Assembly (NCBI RefSeq): GCF_029229925.1
Contig: NZ_CP107254.1
Span: 2,728,001 to 2,792,000 of the forward strand
Direction of reading: 5' to 3'
DNA from: Halorhabdus sp. BNX81
GTDB taxonomy: Archaea; Halobacteriota; Halobacteria; Halobacteriales; Haloarculaceae
Length of the DNA: 64,000 bases
In this document: piece after piece, positions 47,727 through 57,030 of the stretch
Layout of the letters: each line of letters starts with the position of its first letter
Numbering within the stretch: position 1 is the first letter of the stretch
The notes under the pieces: generated by a model
Databases searched by the model: none
Told to the model about the DNA's origin: nothing
The model's input: only the letters and a program-made list of their open reading frames with translations
Translations under genes and position numbers: made by a program

Positions 47727-50700
47727 ATGAGAATTATTGAAAGAAATGGAAATTATAGTGGAATGAAGTACAAGCTGCAAGGACAACGAAAGAGTTCAGT
47801 TCTGACTGCTGCTCTCCTCGGAGCGATCCTGATTCTACTGGTATTGTCAGCCACCGGTGCTGCGTCAGCGAGCACTGCCGTGGAAAATTTGTCGGATCCA
47901 GCAGTGAATACGGGACTACAGTCTACGGCAACGGAAAACAACCAGACTTCAGTCGAGTATGTCACTCTCATCACTGGCGATACAGTGGCCATTGTCGACA
48001 GTGCTAACGGGACACAATATCGTTTCCTCGGCAATACGAACGGCACGATCTACGAGACGGATACCAGCGTCTATGTAGTCCCCGACGGCGTCAACCGTTC
48101 ACGGTTCGATCGGACGCTTTTCAACGTTGACCTCCTTCGCCAGCAAAACCTCACTGATCGAGAGAGCGGATCACTGCCGATCATCGTCAAGTGGACCAGT
48201 GACGGTCAAAGCCGCCATAGTGGTCGGCGGCTACTCCGTCGATCGGGCAGTCGTACGACCCATAATCTGGATATTATAAACAGTACGTCTATCACTATCC
48301 CCAAGGCGCAGGCGACAGAGGTGTACCAACGCCTCAAAACAAGCGATCGGATTGCGCACGTGTATTATAACGCAAAAGTCCAGGCCACAGCAGCACCCAG
48401 CAGAACGGCGATCGATGCCCAGATTGCACGGAATCGATACAACGTCACAGGAGAAGGGCTAACCGTCGCAGTTCTGGACTCCGGCGTTAACGAATCCCAT
48501 CCGGACATCAATGGTTCGGAAATTGCCGAGAAGGATTTCACTGGAGAGGGGACAACTGTTGACCTCGCCCGGCATGGTACCGCCGTTGCCGGGTTGATTA
48601 CTGGCGATGGAACAGCCTCAAACGATACGTACGTCGGCGTTGCCCCCAACACGAATATCGTTGATGCACGCGTACTCGATCGGTTTGGGGACGGAAGCGT
48701 TGCTAACGTCATCGCCGGCATCGAATACGCTCTCGAACGAGATGTAGACGCCATTTCGATGAGCCTCGGACACCCGGCGACCAGCACTCGCCAGAACGAC
48801 CTATTCCGAGAAAGTATCGCCAGGGCATCACAGCAGGACGTTCTGGTAGTTACTTCGTCCGGGAAACAGCCCGGATATGGATCGATCACCTCACCCGGAA
48901 CACTCGGCGAAGTGTTGACGGTCGGTTCGAGTATCGGCGACAAACAGCTTGCTCAGTATACCCCGCAAGGCCCGACACCGCACGGGAAGTACGTTAAGCC
49001 GAACGTTGTTGCTCCAGGATCAAGCGTCCGTGCTCCTGGTACCGACGGCGGATACCGGACGTCGAAGGGGACATCCTTTGCAACACCGCTGGTCACTGGG
49101 ACTGGCGTGCTGGTCCGACAGGCACATCCCGGATGGAGTGACGAGCGGATCAAACATGCGATCACATCAACCGCGGATCCGTTCTCAGGTGCCGACGTGT
49201 ACACGCAAGGGGCGGGCATCGTGAATGCCTCGGCAGCGATCGATACACAGGTGCTTGTCGAACCAGCTACGATAAACTTTGACACCGTGACAGTTGGTTC
49301 GAGTGAATCCCGGACATTCACGGCCACAAATCTCGGAAACACATCACGGAAAATGAATATCTCCGCAGAGGTTCGCTCCGTCGAATCAGGTACTCCGGAT
49401 GACATCTCGCTCAACCGGACACAGCTACATTTAGAGCCTGCCGAATCAGCGACTGTTCGAGTCACAGTGCGTCCGACTGACGAAGTCTCGGTACCACATT
49501 CCGGACGGATCACAGTCGGGAACAAGACAGCGATCTTCGGATACACTCCTTCGCGAACGATTACAGTCAAAAAGCGGGGGTTCGGATCGAAGAACAACGA
49601 CACAGTCGCAGTAGTGAATACCGACACCGACCGCGTGTACGGCCCCCGTGAAATCGGTGGATCGACAACCACATTCTCCGTTTCGAAACCCGGAACGTAC
49701 GTTGCGGTCTCGACGAGCCGGCATAATGGCCAGCCAGTTGTCACAGCGAACGAAACGACCGTACAGGGGGAGGCGACGATCATCCTCGACGAACACCGGA
49801 CAGTGCGACGAAGCATCGCAACGTCATCGCTGCCGGAGCCCGCGTCAGCATTACACAACCGGACAGTGGCCCTAAACGCCACCGTCGATGGCGCACCGTA
49901 CGACGTGCGACTGGTCGCCAACGACGCCGGAACTGGAACGGTGCGTGTGAGTCCGACCGAGCGGATGACCTACGCAGTTCGGCGAGTGATCACAGTCTCA
50001 CCCGAGGCCAGGACGTTCGATACGCCGACGATCTACCACCTGAAACACGTCTCCGAGACCATCGAAGATTCTCACAGGCACGACACGGTCAACGTGGAGA
50101 ACCTTGCGACTCAACACGTCTCCTATTACCGTGGTCGACCGAACGAGACGTATTCGGCAACGCTGGCGGCTGATGAGTTCGACGACGTCTCGCTCGCGCA
50201 GGCATATACAACCGGAGGGCTCGCCGATCGTCACGAGCAGACGATTCGCGTATCACCGAGTATCGTCCAATATCACGATTCGGTTGCATTCGGCCAGTCC
50301 GGATACGTCAGGTGGACGGCAACGGGACAGGCCTTCGTCCGATCTCTCGAAGGCGGCGAAGCGATCCGAACAGCTGTCAAGAAACAGCCCTATCGGTCGA
50401 TGCTCAAGTCGTGGTCCCTCTCCGACCGTTATTTCGAGGCGGCAATATTCCCGACGGTCGGCCAGCCACCACGTGGGTACGTGATGAGTGATAGCCCCCG
50501 CGAACAGTACACGGTCTGGATTAACGGGAACCGGACAAAAACGACAACTCGAAACTATGCGACGGCATATCTTTCGGCCCGACAGCAAGGGATCGACAGG
50601 GTGCGGCTTCGCGTACAGGACCAACATGGAATGTCGCCGCTGTCGAACGACACCGTGACGACGTTCGCGGCGTCGACGAACGGGAGCGATCGGCGACCGC

Positions 50701-52265
50701 CGGCCGTTCCGGACGTGATCTTCGAAAGCCAGAGTGCGACCAACGTCGTACCGAACGGCAATCTGAGCGTGACGATTCGAACGAGCGATGCCGGCAGTGG
50801 CCTCAGAAACGCCACGCTCTACGTCGGGACGCGTAACACCACAGGTTCACCGACCGGTACGCCCTTCGAGAGTGGAACCGAATGGCAGGAAGTCCCACTA
50901 CACCGGACGGCTAGTGGCGAGTATACAGCGACGTTGCCGCTGGAGAAGTACCGCGGCAGCCTCAGCGTCGCCGTGCGAGCGATCGACAAGGCGGGGAACT
51001 ACGTCGAGACGACGGCGACGGACGCGGTCGTCGTCGGGAGTCGTCGTCCAACACCCGTTGTGACGGCAAATCGGACATTGATCACCGTGAACAGCACTGT
51101 TCGGCTTGACGCGAGCAATTCATTCGACGATCTCGGAATCGATAGCTATCAGTGGGATATTGACGGTGATGGAACCACTGACCGAACGACGACCAGGCCG
51201 ACGACCACTGTGAGCTACGCCGAGCCGGGTGCGGTCAATCCAACCCTGACCGTCAGCGACCTGCAAGGCTTCTCGGCGAGTACGGCCATCGCGACGATCG
51301 CGGTTGCGGAGCGTTTACCTGCGGAGCAGTTGCCAAAGCAGGTTCGAACTGACATCCACGATGCAGTTATCACTGACAGTGTCGGGACAGCCGGCGTGGC
51401 GTACGGTCGCCGGTCAGTCAAAGGTGATTCTGTGTTGTACGTCACAGGCAGAAGTAATGGCGGAATCGACGCTGGCCCGAACAGTACCGTCGTCGTGAAC
51501 GGCACGTCCGTCAGTGGGAGGACGGCTGGGCACAACGTGATCGCACGGAACGGAACGTTCCGGGGTGGAATCAATGCCTCTGGGACCGTCGTCGTTGCAA
51601 GTAATCAAACAATCGTATCCGGAAATCTGCAGTGCGAGGAGTTAATCCGAGTTCTGCCCGGTGCGACACTACGCGTGCAGGGGACGATCGAAGCACAACG
51701 CGTCGACGTCGCAGAAAGTGGAAGTGTCGTAGCTGACGCGGGGATAGATGCACAGGTTGATGCTGAATCCGACGCGAACGAGACTGATACGGCCGACGCA
51801 CGTGCACTCGTGGATGCACGCCTTTCGGACGTACTATCGTCGAACGCGAGCGTCCAGCCCGACATCGAGCATGCGGTCGAGGGCGGGCAGGTCGAAATAG
51901 CACGGAAGGCACAGCCCGGCAGAACGGTCGCCGCCGAGTCAGTCGTGTTTGTGGATGGCAAGACGAACGGCGGGATCAGCGCCGGCTCGAACAGTACCCT
52001 CGTCGTGAACGGGACTGCAGTCAATGGGAAGGTGAACGGTCACAACGTGATCGCCCGGAACGCGACGTTCCACGGCGGAATCAACGCATCCGGGACGGTG
52101 GTTGTTACGGGCAACCGAACAGTCGTGTCCGGCGATATGCAGAGTGCCGAAACAGTCAGAGTGTTGCCAGGTGCGACACTGCAGGTCAGCGGGACAATCG
52201 ACGCACAGAAAGTCATCGCCGAGAAGGGGGCCGTGTCGGTCGCAAAGACCAGTAACGCCAGCTAA
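47727..52265 (+). CDS. Large exported subtilisin-like protein with PKD and bactofilin-like repeats
   Basis: 1512 residues, leaderless ATG behind a TATA cluster. Signal segment VLTAALLGAILILLVLSATG. Peptidase S8 domain ~235-500: Asp in AVLDSGVNESHPD (~251), His in LARHGTAVAG (~282), Ser in KGTSFATPLV (~450). The oxyanion-hole motif, normally AAGN, reads SSGK (VVTSSGKQPGYG), so the asparagine is lysine. Then beta-sandwich domains with many N-x-S/T sequons, a PKD-like domain (~1107-1190, DASNSFDDLGIDSYQWDIDG), and two C-terminal bactofilin-like repeats (~1229-1338 and ~1403-1505), each with GHNVIARN and GINASGTVVV. No anchor. The first gene of the accessory region. Confidence 0.88.
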   Translation: MRIIERNGNYSGMKYKLQGQRKSSVLTAALLGAILILLVLSATGAASASTAVENLSDPAVNTGLQSTATENNQTSVEYVTLITGDTVAIVDSANGTQYRFLGNTNGTIYETDTSVYVVPDGVNRSRFDRTLFNVDLLRQQNLTDRESGSLPIIVKWTSDGQSRHSGRRLLRRSGSRTTHNLDIINSTSITIPKAQATEVYQRLKTSDRIAHVYYNAKVQATAAPSRTAIDAQIARNRYNVTGEGLTVAVLDSGVNESHPDINGSEIAEKDFTGEGTTVDLARHGTAVAGLITGDGTASNDTYVGVAPNTNIVDARVLDRFGDGSVANVIAGIEYALERDVDAISMSLGHPATSTRQNDLFRESIARASQQDVLVVTSSGKQPGYGSITSPGTLGEVLTVGSSIGDKQLAQYTPQGPTPHGKYVKPNVVAPGSSVRAPGTDGGYRTSKGTSFATPLVTGTGVLVRQAHPGWSDERIKHAITSTADPFSGADVYTQGAGIVNASAAIDTQVLVEPATINFDTVTVGSSESRTFTATNLGNTSRKMNISAEVRSVESGTPDDISLNRTQLHLEPAESATVRVTVRPTDEVSVPHSGRITVGNKTAIFGYTPSRTITVKKRGFGSKNNDTVAVVNTDTDRVYGPREIGGSTTTFSVSKPGTYVAVSTSRHNGQPVVTANETTVQGEATIILDEHRTVRRSIATSSLPEPASALHNRTVALNATVDGAPYDVRLVANDAGTGTVRVSPTERMTYAVRRVITVSPEARTFDTPTIYHLKHVSETIEDSHRHDTVNVENLATQHVSYYRGRPNETYSATLAADEFDDVSLAQAYTTGGLADRHEQTIRVSPSIVQYHDSVAFGQSGYVRWTATGQAFVRSLEGGEAIRTAVKKQPYRSMLKSWSLSDRYFEAAIFPTVGQPPRGYVMSDSPREQYTVWINGNRTKTTTRNYATAYLSARQQGIDRVRLRVQDQHGMSPLSNDTVTTFAASTNGSDRRPPAVPDVIFESQSATNVVPNGNLSVTIRTSDAGSGLRNATLYVGTRNTTGSPTGTPFESGTEWQEVPLHRTASGEYTATLPLEKYRGSLSVAVRAIDKAGNYVETTATDAVVVGSRRPTPVVTANRTLITVNSTVRLDASNSFDDLGIDSYQWDIDGDGTTDRTTTRPTTTVSYAEPGAVNPTLTVSDLQGFSASTAIATIAVAERLPAEQLPKQVRTDIHDAVITDSVGTAGVAYGRRSVKGDSVLYVTGRSNGGIDAGPNSTVVVNGTSVSGRTAGHNVIARNGTFRGGINASGTVVVASNQTIVSGNLQCEELIRVLPGATLRVQGTIEAQRVDVAESGSVVADAGIDAQVDAESDANETDTADARALVDARLSDVLSSNASVQPDIEHAVEGGQVEIARKAQPGRTVAAESVVFVDGKTNGGISAGSNSTLVVNGTAVNGKVNGHNVIARNATFHGGINASGTVVVTGNRTVVSGDMQSAETVRVLPGATLQVSGTIDAQKVIAEKGAVSVAKTSNAS

Positions 52266-52488
52266 TCCGTCGGTCACGTTCGAACGTGACCCACGTGACT
52301 GAGACGGACACTCATATATCGATTAGGAAAATAGTATAGATGGTACATTCATCCGCACTATATAATATAATATATTAATAAGTAATATCTATTATAGTTA
52401 TATCCAAATTAGAAATTATGTAAGTTATAATGGTCTAACCAGATTGTAGATTGAAAAGACTTATTGTGTTGTTATGATATCACCCTGT
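52266..52488. other. AT-rich intergenic promoter region
   Basis: After the subtilase stop the sequence becomes extremely AT-rich (52370-52430). TATA-like ACTTATTG (52459-52466) is at leaderless distance from the ATG at 52489. No gene. Confidence 0.55.
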
Positions 52489-53352
52489 ATGGTTGAAAAC
52501 CATGAAAAGAGTCGGAGATCGTTTTTGAAAACAACTGGGATAGTCGCCGCTGGGGTCGTTGGGGTCGGAAGCAGTACCACCGTATCTGCAAGACGAAGAC
52601 GACAGCATGCAGGAAAAAAGGAAGAAGATGACAAGCAACAGAATTCATTCACACCGTCCGGCAAGAATTCTGATTTGCATCAGAAAATGAGTGAGGCATT
52701 TCGTAAAGAAGGATCATCTGGAGTTGATTCAATATTGTCCGAATCGGGTCGGGGGTATTCCCATATTTCATCTTCAGCAGAAGATACATCGGAGAAAGAT
52801 GATGAACTTGAAACAATGGACAGGTATATCGAAGATGATTCAGAGATAAGTACAGCTACTGTCGCTATCCCTAATACAGACCAAATCAGTGTGCATGTTA
52901 TGGTGAATCTGAGAAATGTCGAATCATCTTGGGGATCGGCCACATATGCGGAGGATGCAATCGGTGTGGGTTTCAATCCCGACCACTGGTCGTCAGTCGG
53001 TGAGCCAGACATCTACGCTGAAGATCCTCATTCGGGGGACTTCTTTTCAGGAACTTTGGATGGCGATGGTGGTGGTGTTATCGGAGTGGTCGATCTGGAA
53101 GCCGACCCAGTAGTTCTTCCGAACGAGTCATATGTTGAGCTCTATGCTGAGTTAGAGAATTTAGATGGGGTTGCAGGAACAGTATTAGGATACTATGAAC
53201 ATTGCGAAAAGCTTACTACATGGACGGGGAAAGGAGTGATCGATAGTGTCGAAATTATTACAGATAAGCTTGGTATAAATATAGACACCGGCGCGTCTAC
53301 TTTATGGGATTTTGCTGATCCCCATGATCCAGAAGACGCTCTAAAAAAGTAA
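52489..53352 (+). CDS. Tat-exported protein of unknown function
   Basis: 287 residues. N-terminus has a twin-arginine motif SRRSFLKTTGIVAAGVVGVG and cleavage region TVSA, with no lipobox, so it is secreted folded. A basic stretch ARRRRQHAGKK follows the cleavage region. The rest is acidic and serine-rich, then a beta-rich core (ATVAIPNTDQISVHVMVNL, then NPDHWSSVGEPDIYAEDP). No known family recognised. Base composition is visibly lower in GC than the housekeeping half. The next gene, a small membrane protein, starts 18 nt after its stop: probably one operon. Confidence 0.82.
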   Translation: MVENHEKSRRSFLKTTGIVAAGVVGVGSSTTVSARRRRQHAGKKEEDDKQQNSFTPSGKNSDLHQKMSEAFRKEGSSGVDSILSESGRGYSHISSSAEDTSEKDDELETMDRYIEDDSEISTATVAIPNTDQISVHVMVNLRNVESSWGSATYAEDAIGVGFNPDHWSSVGEPDIYAEDPHSGDFFSGTLDGDGGGVIGVVDLEADPVVLPNESYVELYAELENLDGVAGTVLGYYEHCEKLTTWTGKGVIDSVEIITDKLGINIDTGASTLWDFADPHDPEDALKK

Positions 53353-53370
53353 TTTAAGTTAGTAAATACA

Positions 53371-53589
53371 ATGGATACTGAAGCATTCATTTTCAATTGC
53401 GGCGAGCTCTGGTTTTTAGCTCTAATATACATTGAAGTCTATCCACATCCAGGTGACGTTCCATCTTTGGGGGCCTTCATTACTTTGATAGCCCTCGGAC
53501 TGATCTATGCGATTCCGCTATATTTCGCGTGGAGGATCGTCTCTGAGCTATACGATACCGCTTTATCTCTCGTGGGAGATCGTCTCTGA
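53371..53589 (+). CDS. Small membrane protein paired with the Tat protein
   Basis: 72 residues, two transmembrane segments (CGELWFLALIYIEVYP, then GAFITLIALGLIYAIPLYFAW). 18 nt downstream of the Tat protein gene with no promoter of its own. Could be an accessory or protective partner of the exported protein; this is only a positional guess. Confidence 0.68.
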   Translation: MDTEAFIFNCGELWFLALIYIEVYPHPGDVPSLGAFITLIALGLIYAIPLYFAWRIVSELYDTALSLVGDRL

Positions 53590-53804
53590 GCTATGATTTT
53601 CGATAATTTGGTCTTGCTCGGCAACGAACGGGATTCAATGTCAGGAATGCTCACCGGCTACTCAGCGATACCACAGCCGATCGGGAGCAAAAGCGTGCGG
53701 CCCGCGAATCGCTGAAAGATATCTGGACGGATGTCGAGATCAAATCCCAGACCAAATCTTGGCGGGCGATCCAGAGACAACGCGAGAATGGGGGGAGAGA
53801 ACAT
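53590..53804. other. Gene debris
   Basis: A frame with protein-like character (HRLLSDTTADREQKRAARES, then LKDIWTDVEIKSQ) runs through 53632-53780 on the plus strand without a start, which suggests the tail of a deleted gene. The source is not recognised. Confidence 0.35.
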
Positions 53805-53933
53805 TCACGCGGTCGGTGCGCTGACGACGACGTTCTCCTTGGTCTCGATCAGGGCCGACAATGTCTCGGCCTGCATCGCGTTGAAGGTCTCGAAGGGGAA
53901 CGCGCCGGCGAAGGCACTCTTCGGGAAGGACAT
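53805..53933 (-). pseudogene. hel308 N-terminal remnant
   Basis: Minus-strand frame beginning MSFPKSAFAGAFPFETF and continuing NAMQAETLSALIETKENVVV-SAPTA, then a stop. It aligns with the start of the intact hel308 product (FPFESFNAMQAETLPALLER, then DENVVVSAPTASGKT) and ends inside Walker A. Only ~42 codons remain. Confidence 0.85.
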
Positions 53934-54042
53934 CTCCAGCGGAGAGACGAACTGGCGGTGGTTCTTGATGTAGATATTGTCGGTGATCGCCACGACGGTC
54001 GAATAGAAGGGTGGCTGGCAAAAGCTATTCGGACCAAAATAT

Positions 54043-54090
54043 ACCCACCGTATCTGTAAGACGAAGACGACAGTATGCGGGAAAATCGGA
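54043..54090 (+). repeat. Duplicated piece of the Tat-protein gene
   Basis: About 45 bp almost identical to 52575-52619, i.e. codons just after the signal peptide of the Tat protein gene (shared CCACCGTATCTG and AGACGAAGACGACAG). A leftover of a second copy of that gene, next to the hel308 remnant. Confidence 0.8.
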
Positions 54091-54127
54091 TGCAACATAT
54101 AATTAGTCAGTAGAAAAAGAAGAAAGT

Positions 54128-54343
54128 ATGGCTGGAGTACAGATCGTTGGCGAACTGGGCTTGCCAAGCGTGGCGTGGATTCCAAATACAAGGACAGCCG
54201 GGCCCAGGTTTCAGAGTTTCAGTTCGAGTGGAGATGCCTCAATTACGTTCGGTAGCGAAACCAAAGTGTGGCGAGCTGAAACACACGCAACAGAGGAGGA
54301 GATGGATGATGGTGACTCGTGGGTTGACCCAGACCCGGTTTGA
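54128..54343 (+). CDS. Possible small protein upstream of the Tat lipoprotein
   Basis: 71 residues (MAGVQIVGELGLPSVAWIPN... to a highly acidic tail DGDSWVDPDPV). A TATA-like ACATATAATT (54095-54104) is ~28 nt upstream and the next gene begins 16 nt after the stop, so it may be real; no family and no membrane segment. Confidence 0.42.
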   Translation: MAGVQIVGELGLPSVAWIPNTRTAGPRFQSFSSSGDASITFGSETKVWRAETHATEEEMDDGDSWVDPDPV

Positions 54344-54359
54344 ATAACAAGTTCTCAGA

Positions 54360-54950
54360 ATGGAAACAAAACAAGATGAAACGAACCGAAGGCGTTTTCT
54401 CGGCGTGGTAGCGACAGCACTCGGATCGACGGCCGGTTGTGCAGAAATCAGTCGCCTTCTCGGGGAGCCAAGGGCGCGAAAACGAACGAATCTGAGCTGG
54501 CGCGCATTTGAACCGTACGTGAAGGGGCAACCGAACCTCGATGCGGCACCGGCCGCGGACGGCTGGCTCGCGACCGATCCGGACTGGATCGATCGGAACG
54601 TTAGATGGCCAAATCTGACGGGGCACGAACAGGATAGTATGCGCCAATTGCAACAGCGGTTCGAGCCGGGCGAATACTTCTTCACGGCGATCGTCGGTGC
54701 GCTCCCGTTTGACTACGCTCTGGGAAAATACCGAGATGTCAGAATCGACGGGCAAGCGATACACGTCTACGCAAAAGGTGCCTCAACATCTCCCGATGGT
54801 AATTCGGATCCGGACCCCAGCGAACCGGAGTCAATCTACGACTACACGTTCACACTCTGGAAACTTCGGGACAATCTGAGCGCGCCGACCGACATCGACT
54901 TCAACTTCCGACGTGGTGAATTGCCGACCGACACCTGGTCGAACAGGTAG
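54360..54950 (+). CDS. Tat-exported lipoprotein, unknown function
   Basis: 196 residues. TNRRRFLGVVATALGSTAGC: twin-arginine motif and lipobox (Cys ~27). Mature part polar with aromatic-rich stretches (LSWRAFEPYVKGQPNLD, then NLTGHEQDSMRQLQQRFEPG) and a proline/aspartate-rich linker PDGNSDPDPSEPES. No family recognised. It lies exactly between the two hel308 remnants: its stop is 8 nt from the remnant of the hel308 C-terminus. Confidence 0.82.
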   Translation: METKQDETNRRRFLGVVATALGSTAGCAEISRLLGEPRARKRTNLSWRAFEPYVKGQPNLDAAPAADGWLATDPDWIDRNVRWPNLTGHEQDSMRQLQQRFEPGEYFFTAIVGALPFDYALGKYRDVRIDGQAIHVYAKGASTSPDGNSDPDPSEPESIYDYTFTLWKLRDNLSAPTDIDFNFRRGELPTDTWSNR

Positions 54951-54958
54951 GCTCAGAT

Positions 54959-55075
54959 TCACTCCACCGCGACCAACCGGCCCTCCACCACCGGCCCAAT
55001 GGCACGTCCGGGAACGCCACCTCGATCGCGAACTCTAGTTCCTCGGCATCGCCGCCGGCGGGCAGCGTCAGGCCT
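54959..55075 (-). pseudogene. hel308 C-terminal remnant
   Basis: Minus-strand frame GGDAEELEFAIEVAFPDVP followed, after a one-base shift, by PVVEGRLVAVE and a stop. The intact hel308 product ends GGDADELTFRVEVAFPELP then PVVETRTVEVV and stop. About 39 codons left. With the N-terminal remnant it shows that a second hel308 copy once stood here. Confidence 0.82.
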
Positions 55076-55159
55076 ATTCCTGAATTCCAAAGAGGAGGTA
55101 CTTGAAAAATCTCAATACCCGGTCGAATGGGGGCTAGATCACCGCAGTAGTAGTCCGTG

Positions 55160-55360
55160 TCACCCCGAGGACTCAGGCTCAGCCTCTTCAAGCATGGAGT
55201 ACAGCGACGAAAGAACACTTCCGAGTAGCGCGATTCCGCCGATGAATAACGGAAGTTTTGCCTGCTGTTCCGCGATGGGGTCAACTCCCCCTGTTTCAAT
55301 TTGCACTACCCACACCATCAATAGGATACTGAATAGGAGCGCATCTCTTGACAGTGACAT
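55160..55360 (-). CDS. Small membrane protein
   Basis: 66 residues from MSLSRDALLF (55360), two transmembrane segments (LLFSILLMVWVVQI and LPLFIGGIALLGSVLSSLY) and an acidic tail. A strong TATA (TTTTATAAATATG, 55378-55391 on the minus strand) is ~25 nt upstream, so it is leaderless. Unknown function. It lies next to, and divergent from, an exported protein. Confidence 0.72.
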   Translation of the reverse strand: MSLSRDALLFSILLMVWVVQIETGGVDPIAEQQAKLPLFIGGIALLGSVLSSLYSMLEEAEPESSG

Positions 55361-55635
55361 GTGTGAATTGGTTGTAGGCATATTTATAAAAGATTTCGTT
55401 CTACTGATACCATCGGCGACGAGAACGCCACCTGGCTGGACATCCCACCGGGTGAAAATGCCCACGCGAAATGTGCACTTGCATCCGTCGTTAGGCAAGA
55501 GAAGAGCCACACCACTGCGGCGGCTTGGCGAAAACGGGTTGTCCCGAGCATGGGGCCACTCAGCCGACACGAACATGCGGATGTGATAGCAGGATAGAAA
55601 GACTGATATGATAATCGGATTGGAGATTGTATATA

Positions 55636-56856
55636 ATGCGTCGACGGAAGTTCCTCTCGCTGGCGTCTACGTCGTTCGCACTGGCAAGCGTTCCTGTATT
55701 ACGCAGTGTGATGGGACCGACAACCGTCAGCGAGACCGTCTTCGGCGCGAGTGAATCTCCCCTCTCAGAGGCGGACATCAAAACGGCCAATCGACGGGCA
55801 CTGAAGAATACAGACGAGATCTCGGCCCAGTCGAACGGTGGAGATGCTGCTGCGATGATGCCGTCGCCGGTGACCGGAGAGAACGAAGCCGTCGTCGGCT
55901 ATCGAGTTGCAGTCGATAGTAGCGGGCATGTCGATTACCTACTCGGGAGTGTCAGTACCGGCCGTGGCGACGAACGACGACGATCCCACGACACGACGAG
56001 GGGACGCCAACGCCGTGACAGCGAGGCCACAACCCGCGCGGCCAGTGACGAAAGTCCCGCTCAAAGCGCCGTCGAAAGGGTACACGAAGGATTGAAAGGC
56101 GCAACTGATCGAACGGTTTCAGCACGATCGGGCGGGTGCTTCGAGCCAAGCGGCCTGTTCTCGGATGCCACGAATCTCGAAGCGTGGACCGACCAGTGGG
56201 GGTGTCCTGATACGAGTGGTCGCAGAGTCACGATCGGAGAGCCCGCAGGACGGGATCAGTTTACCAACAAGGATGTGGAACGGGCGTACGGACAACTGTT
56301 CGTCGATGAGTATGTCTTCCGGCAGAAACGAGACGGCGAGCAACTCATCAGCACGCTGAGCGAGTACGAACTGCGGCCAGGCGAAGCCATAGATGAGGAC
56401 GGTTTCAAGAACTACAAGCTCGAGGGATTTGAGCCCACCCATGACTACGGAGTGGCCACCAGAAACGAAGTTCGCCAGATCGAGGGGGCACCAACCTACA
56501 AAAACGAAGCCCCTTCCGACATTACGGGGTTCTCGATGGATGCCGGTGTCACGCCAGTCAGTATTGATCTGAGCTGGAGCAACGAGCCCGACGAAATTCA
56601 GCTGATCAAGCACGGCCATCCGGCTGATGCTATCAGATGGGAACACACGTGGGCGAAGACACAAGCAACACCGACTGTGTTCGCGGCGAGCGCAGCCAGA
56701 GTCGCTGACGAGTTTGCGGACGGTGAGAAAGTGCTCCGGACCGAAGCAGAAATGGACGTGATAGATCCAACGCCGTGGTATTTGCCGTTACCAGGGAGCC
56801 ACGGATCGCTTTTGACCGCCGTGGAATATTATGTGGGAGAAGGAGAGAGTGCGTAG
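55636..56856 (+). CDS. Tat-exported protein of unknown function
   Basis: 406 residues from MRRRKFLSLASTSFALASVP (twin-arginine motif, no lipobox). A TATA-like TGATATGATAATC (55602-55614) is ~28 nt upstream. Middle region (~100-150) is Arg/Ser/Asp-rich and low-complexity; the C-terminal part (~180-400) looks folded: NLEAWTDQWGCPDTSGRRVT, then SIDLSWSNEPDEIQLIKHGH and WYLPLPGSHGSLLTAVEYY. Family not recognised. Confidence 0.82.
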   Translation: MRRRKFLSLASTSFALASVPVLRSVMGPTTVSETVFGASESPLSEADIKTANRRALKNTDEISAQSNGGDAAAMMPSPVTGENEAVVGYRVAVDSSGHVDYLLGSVSTGRGDERRRSHDTTRGRQRRDSEATTRAASDESPAQSAVERVHEGLKGATDRTVSARSGGCFEPSGLFSDATNLEAWTDQWGCPDTSGRRVTIGEPAGRDQFTNKDVERAYGQLFVDEYVFRQKRDGEQLISTLSEYELRPGEAIDEDGFKNYKLEGFEPTHDYGVATRNEVRQIEGAPTYKNEAPSDITGFSMDAGVTPVSIDLSWSNEPDEIQLIKHGHPADAIRWEHTWAKTQATPTVFAASAARVADEFADGEKVLRTEAEMDVIDPTPWYLPLPGSHGSLLTAVEYYVGEGESA

Positions 56857-57030
56857 ATGAGTGGTGTGGGCCGAATGATCTGAACGGAGCATTCCACCTG
56901 ATGTAGGAGGACACAGTGACAAACGATCACCTCGGCACCATGTTCCCCAGTACCATACTGCTGGATTGCGATGGAACTGGCGATATGATTTGTACCCATA
57001 TACCACCCGGAGTTTCGACAGGGTCGTCGC
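56857..57030. other. Intergenic, nothing recognised
   Basis: Convergent 3' ends of the Tat protein gene and hel308; no gene and no clear terminator. Confidence 0.5.
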
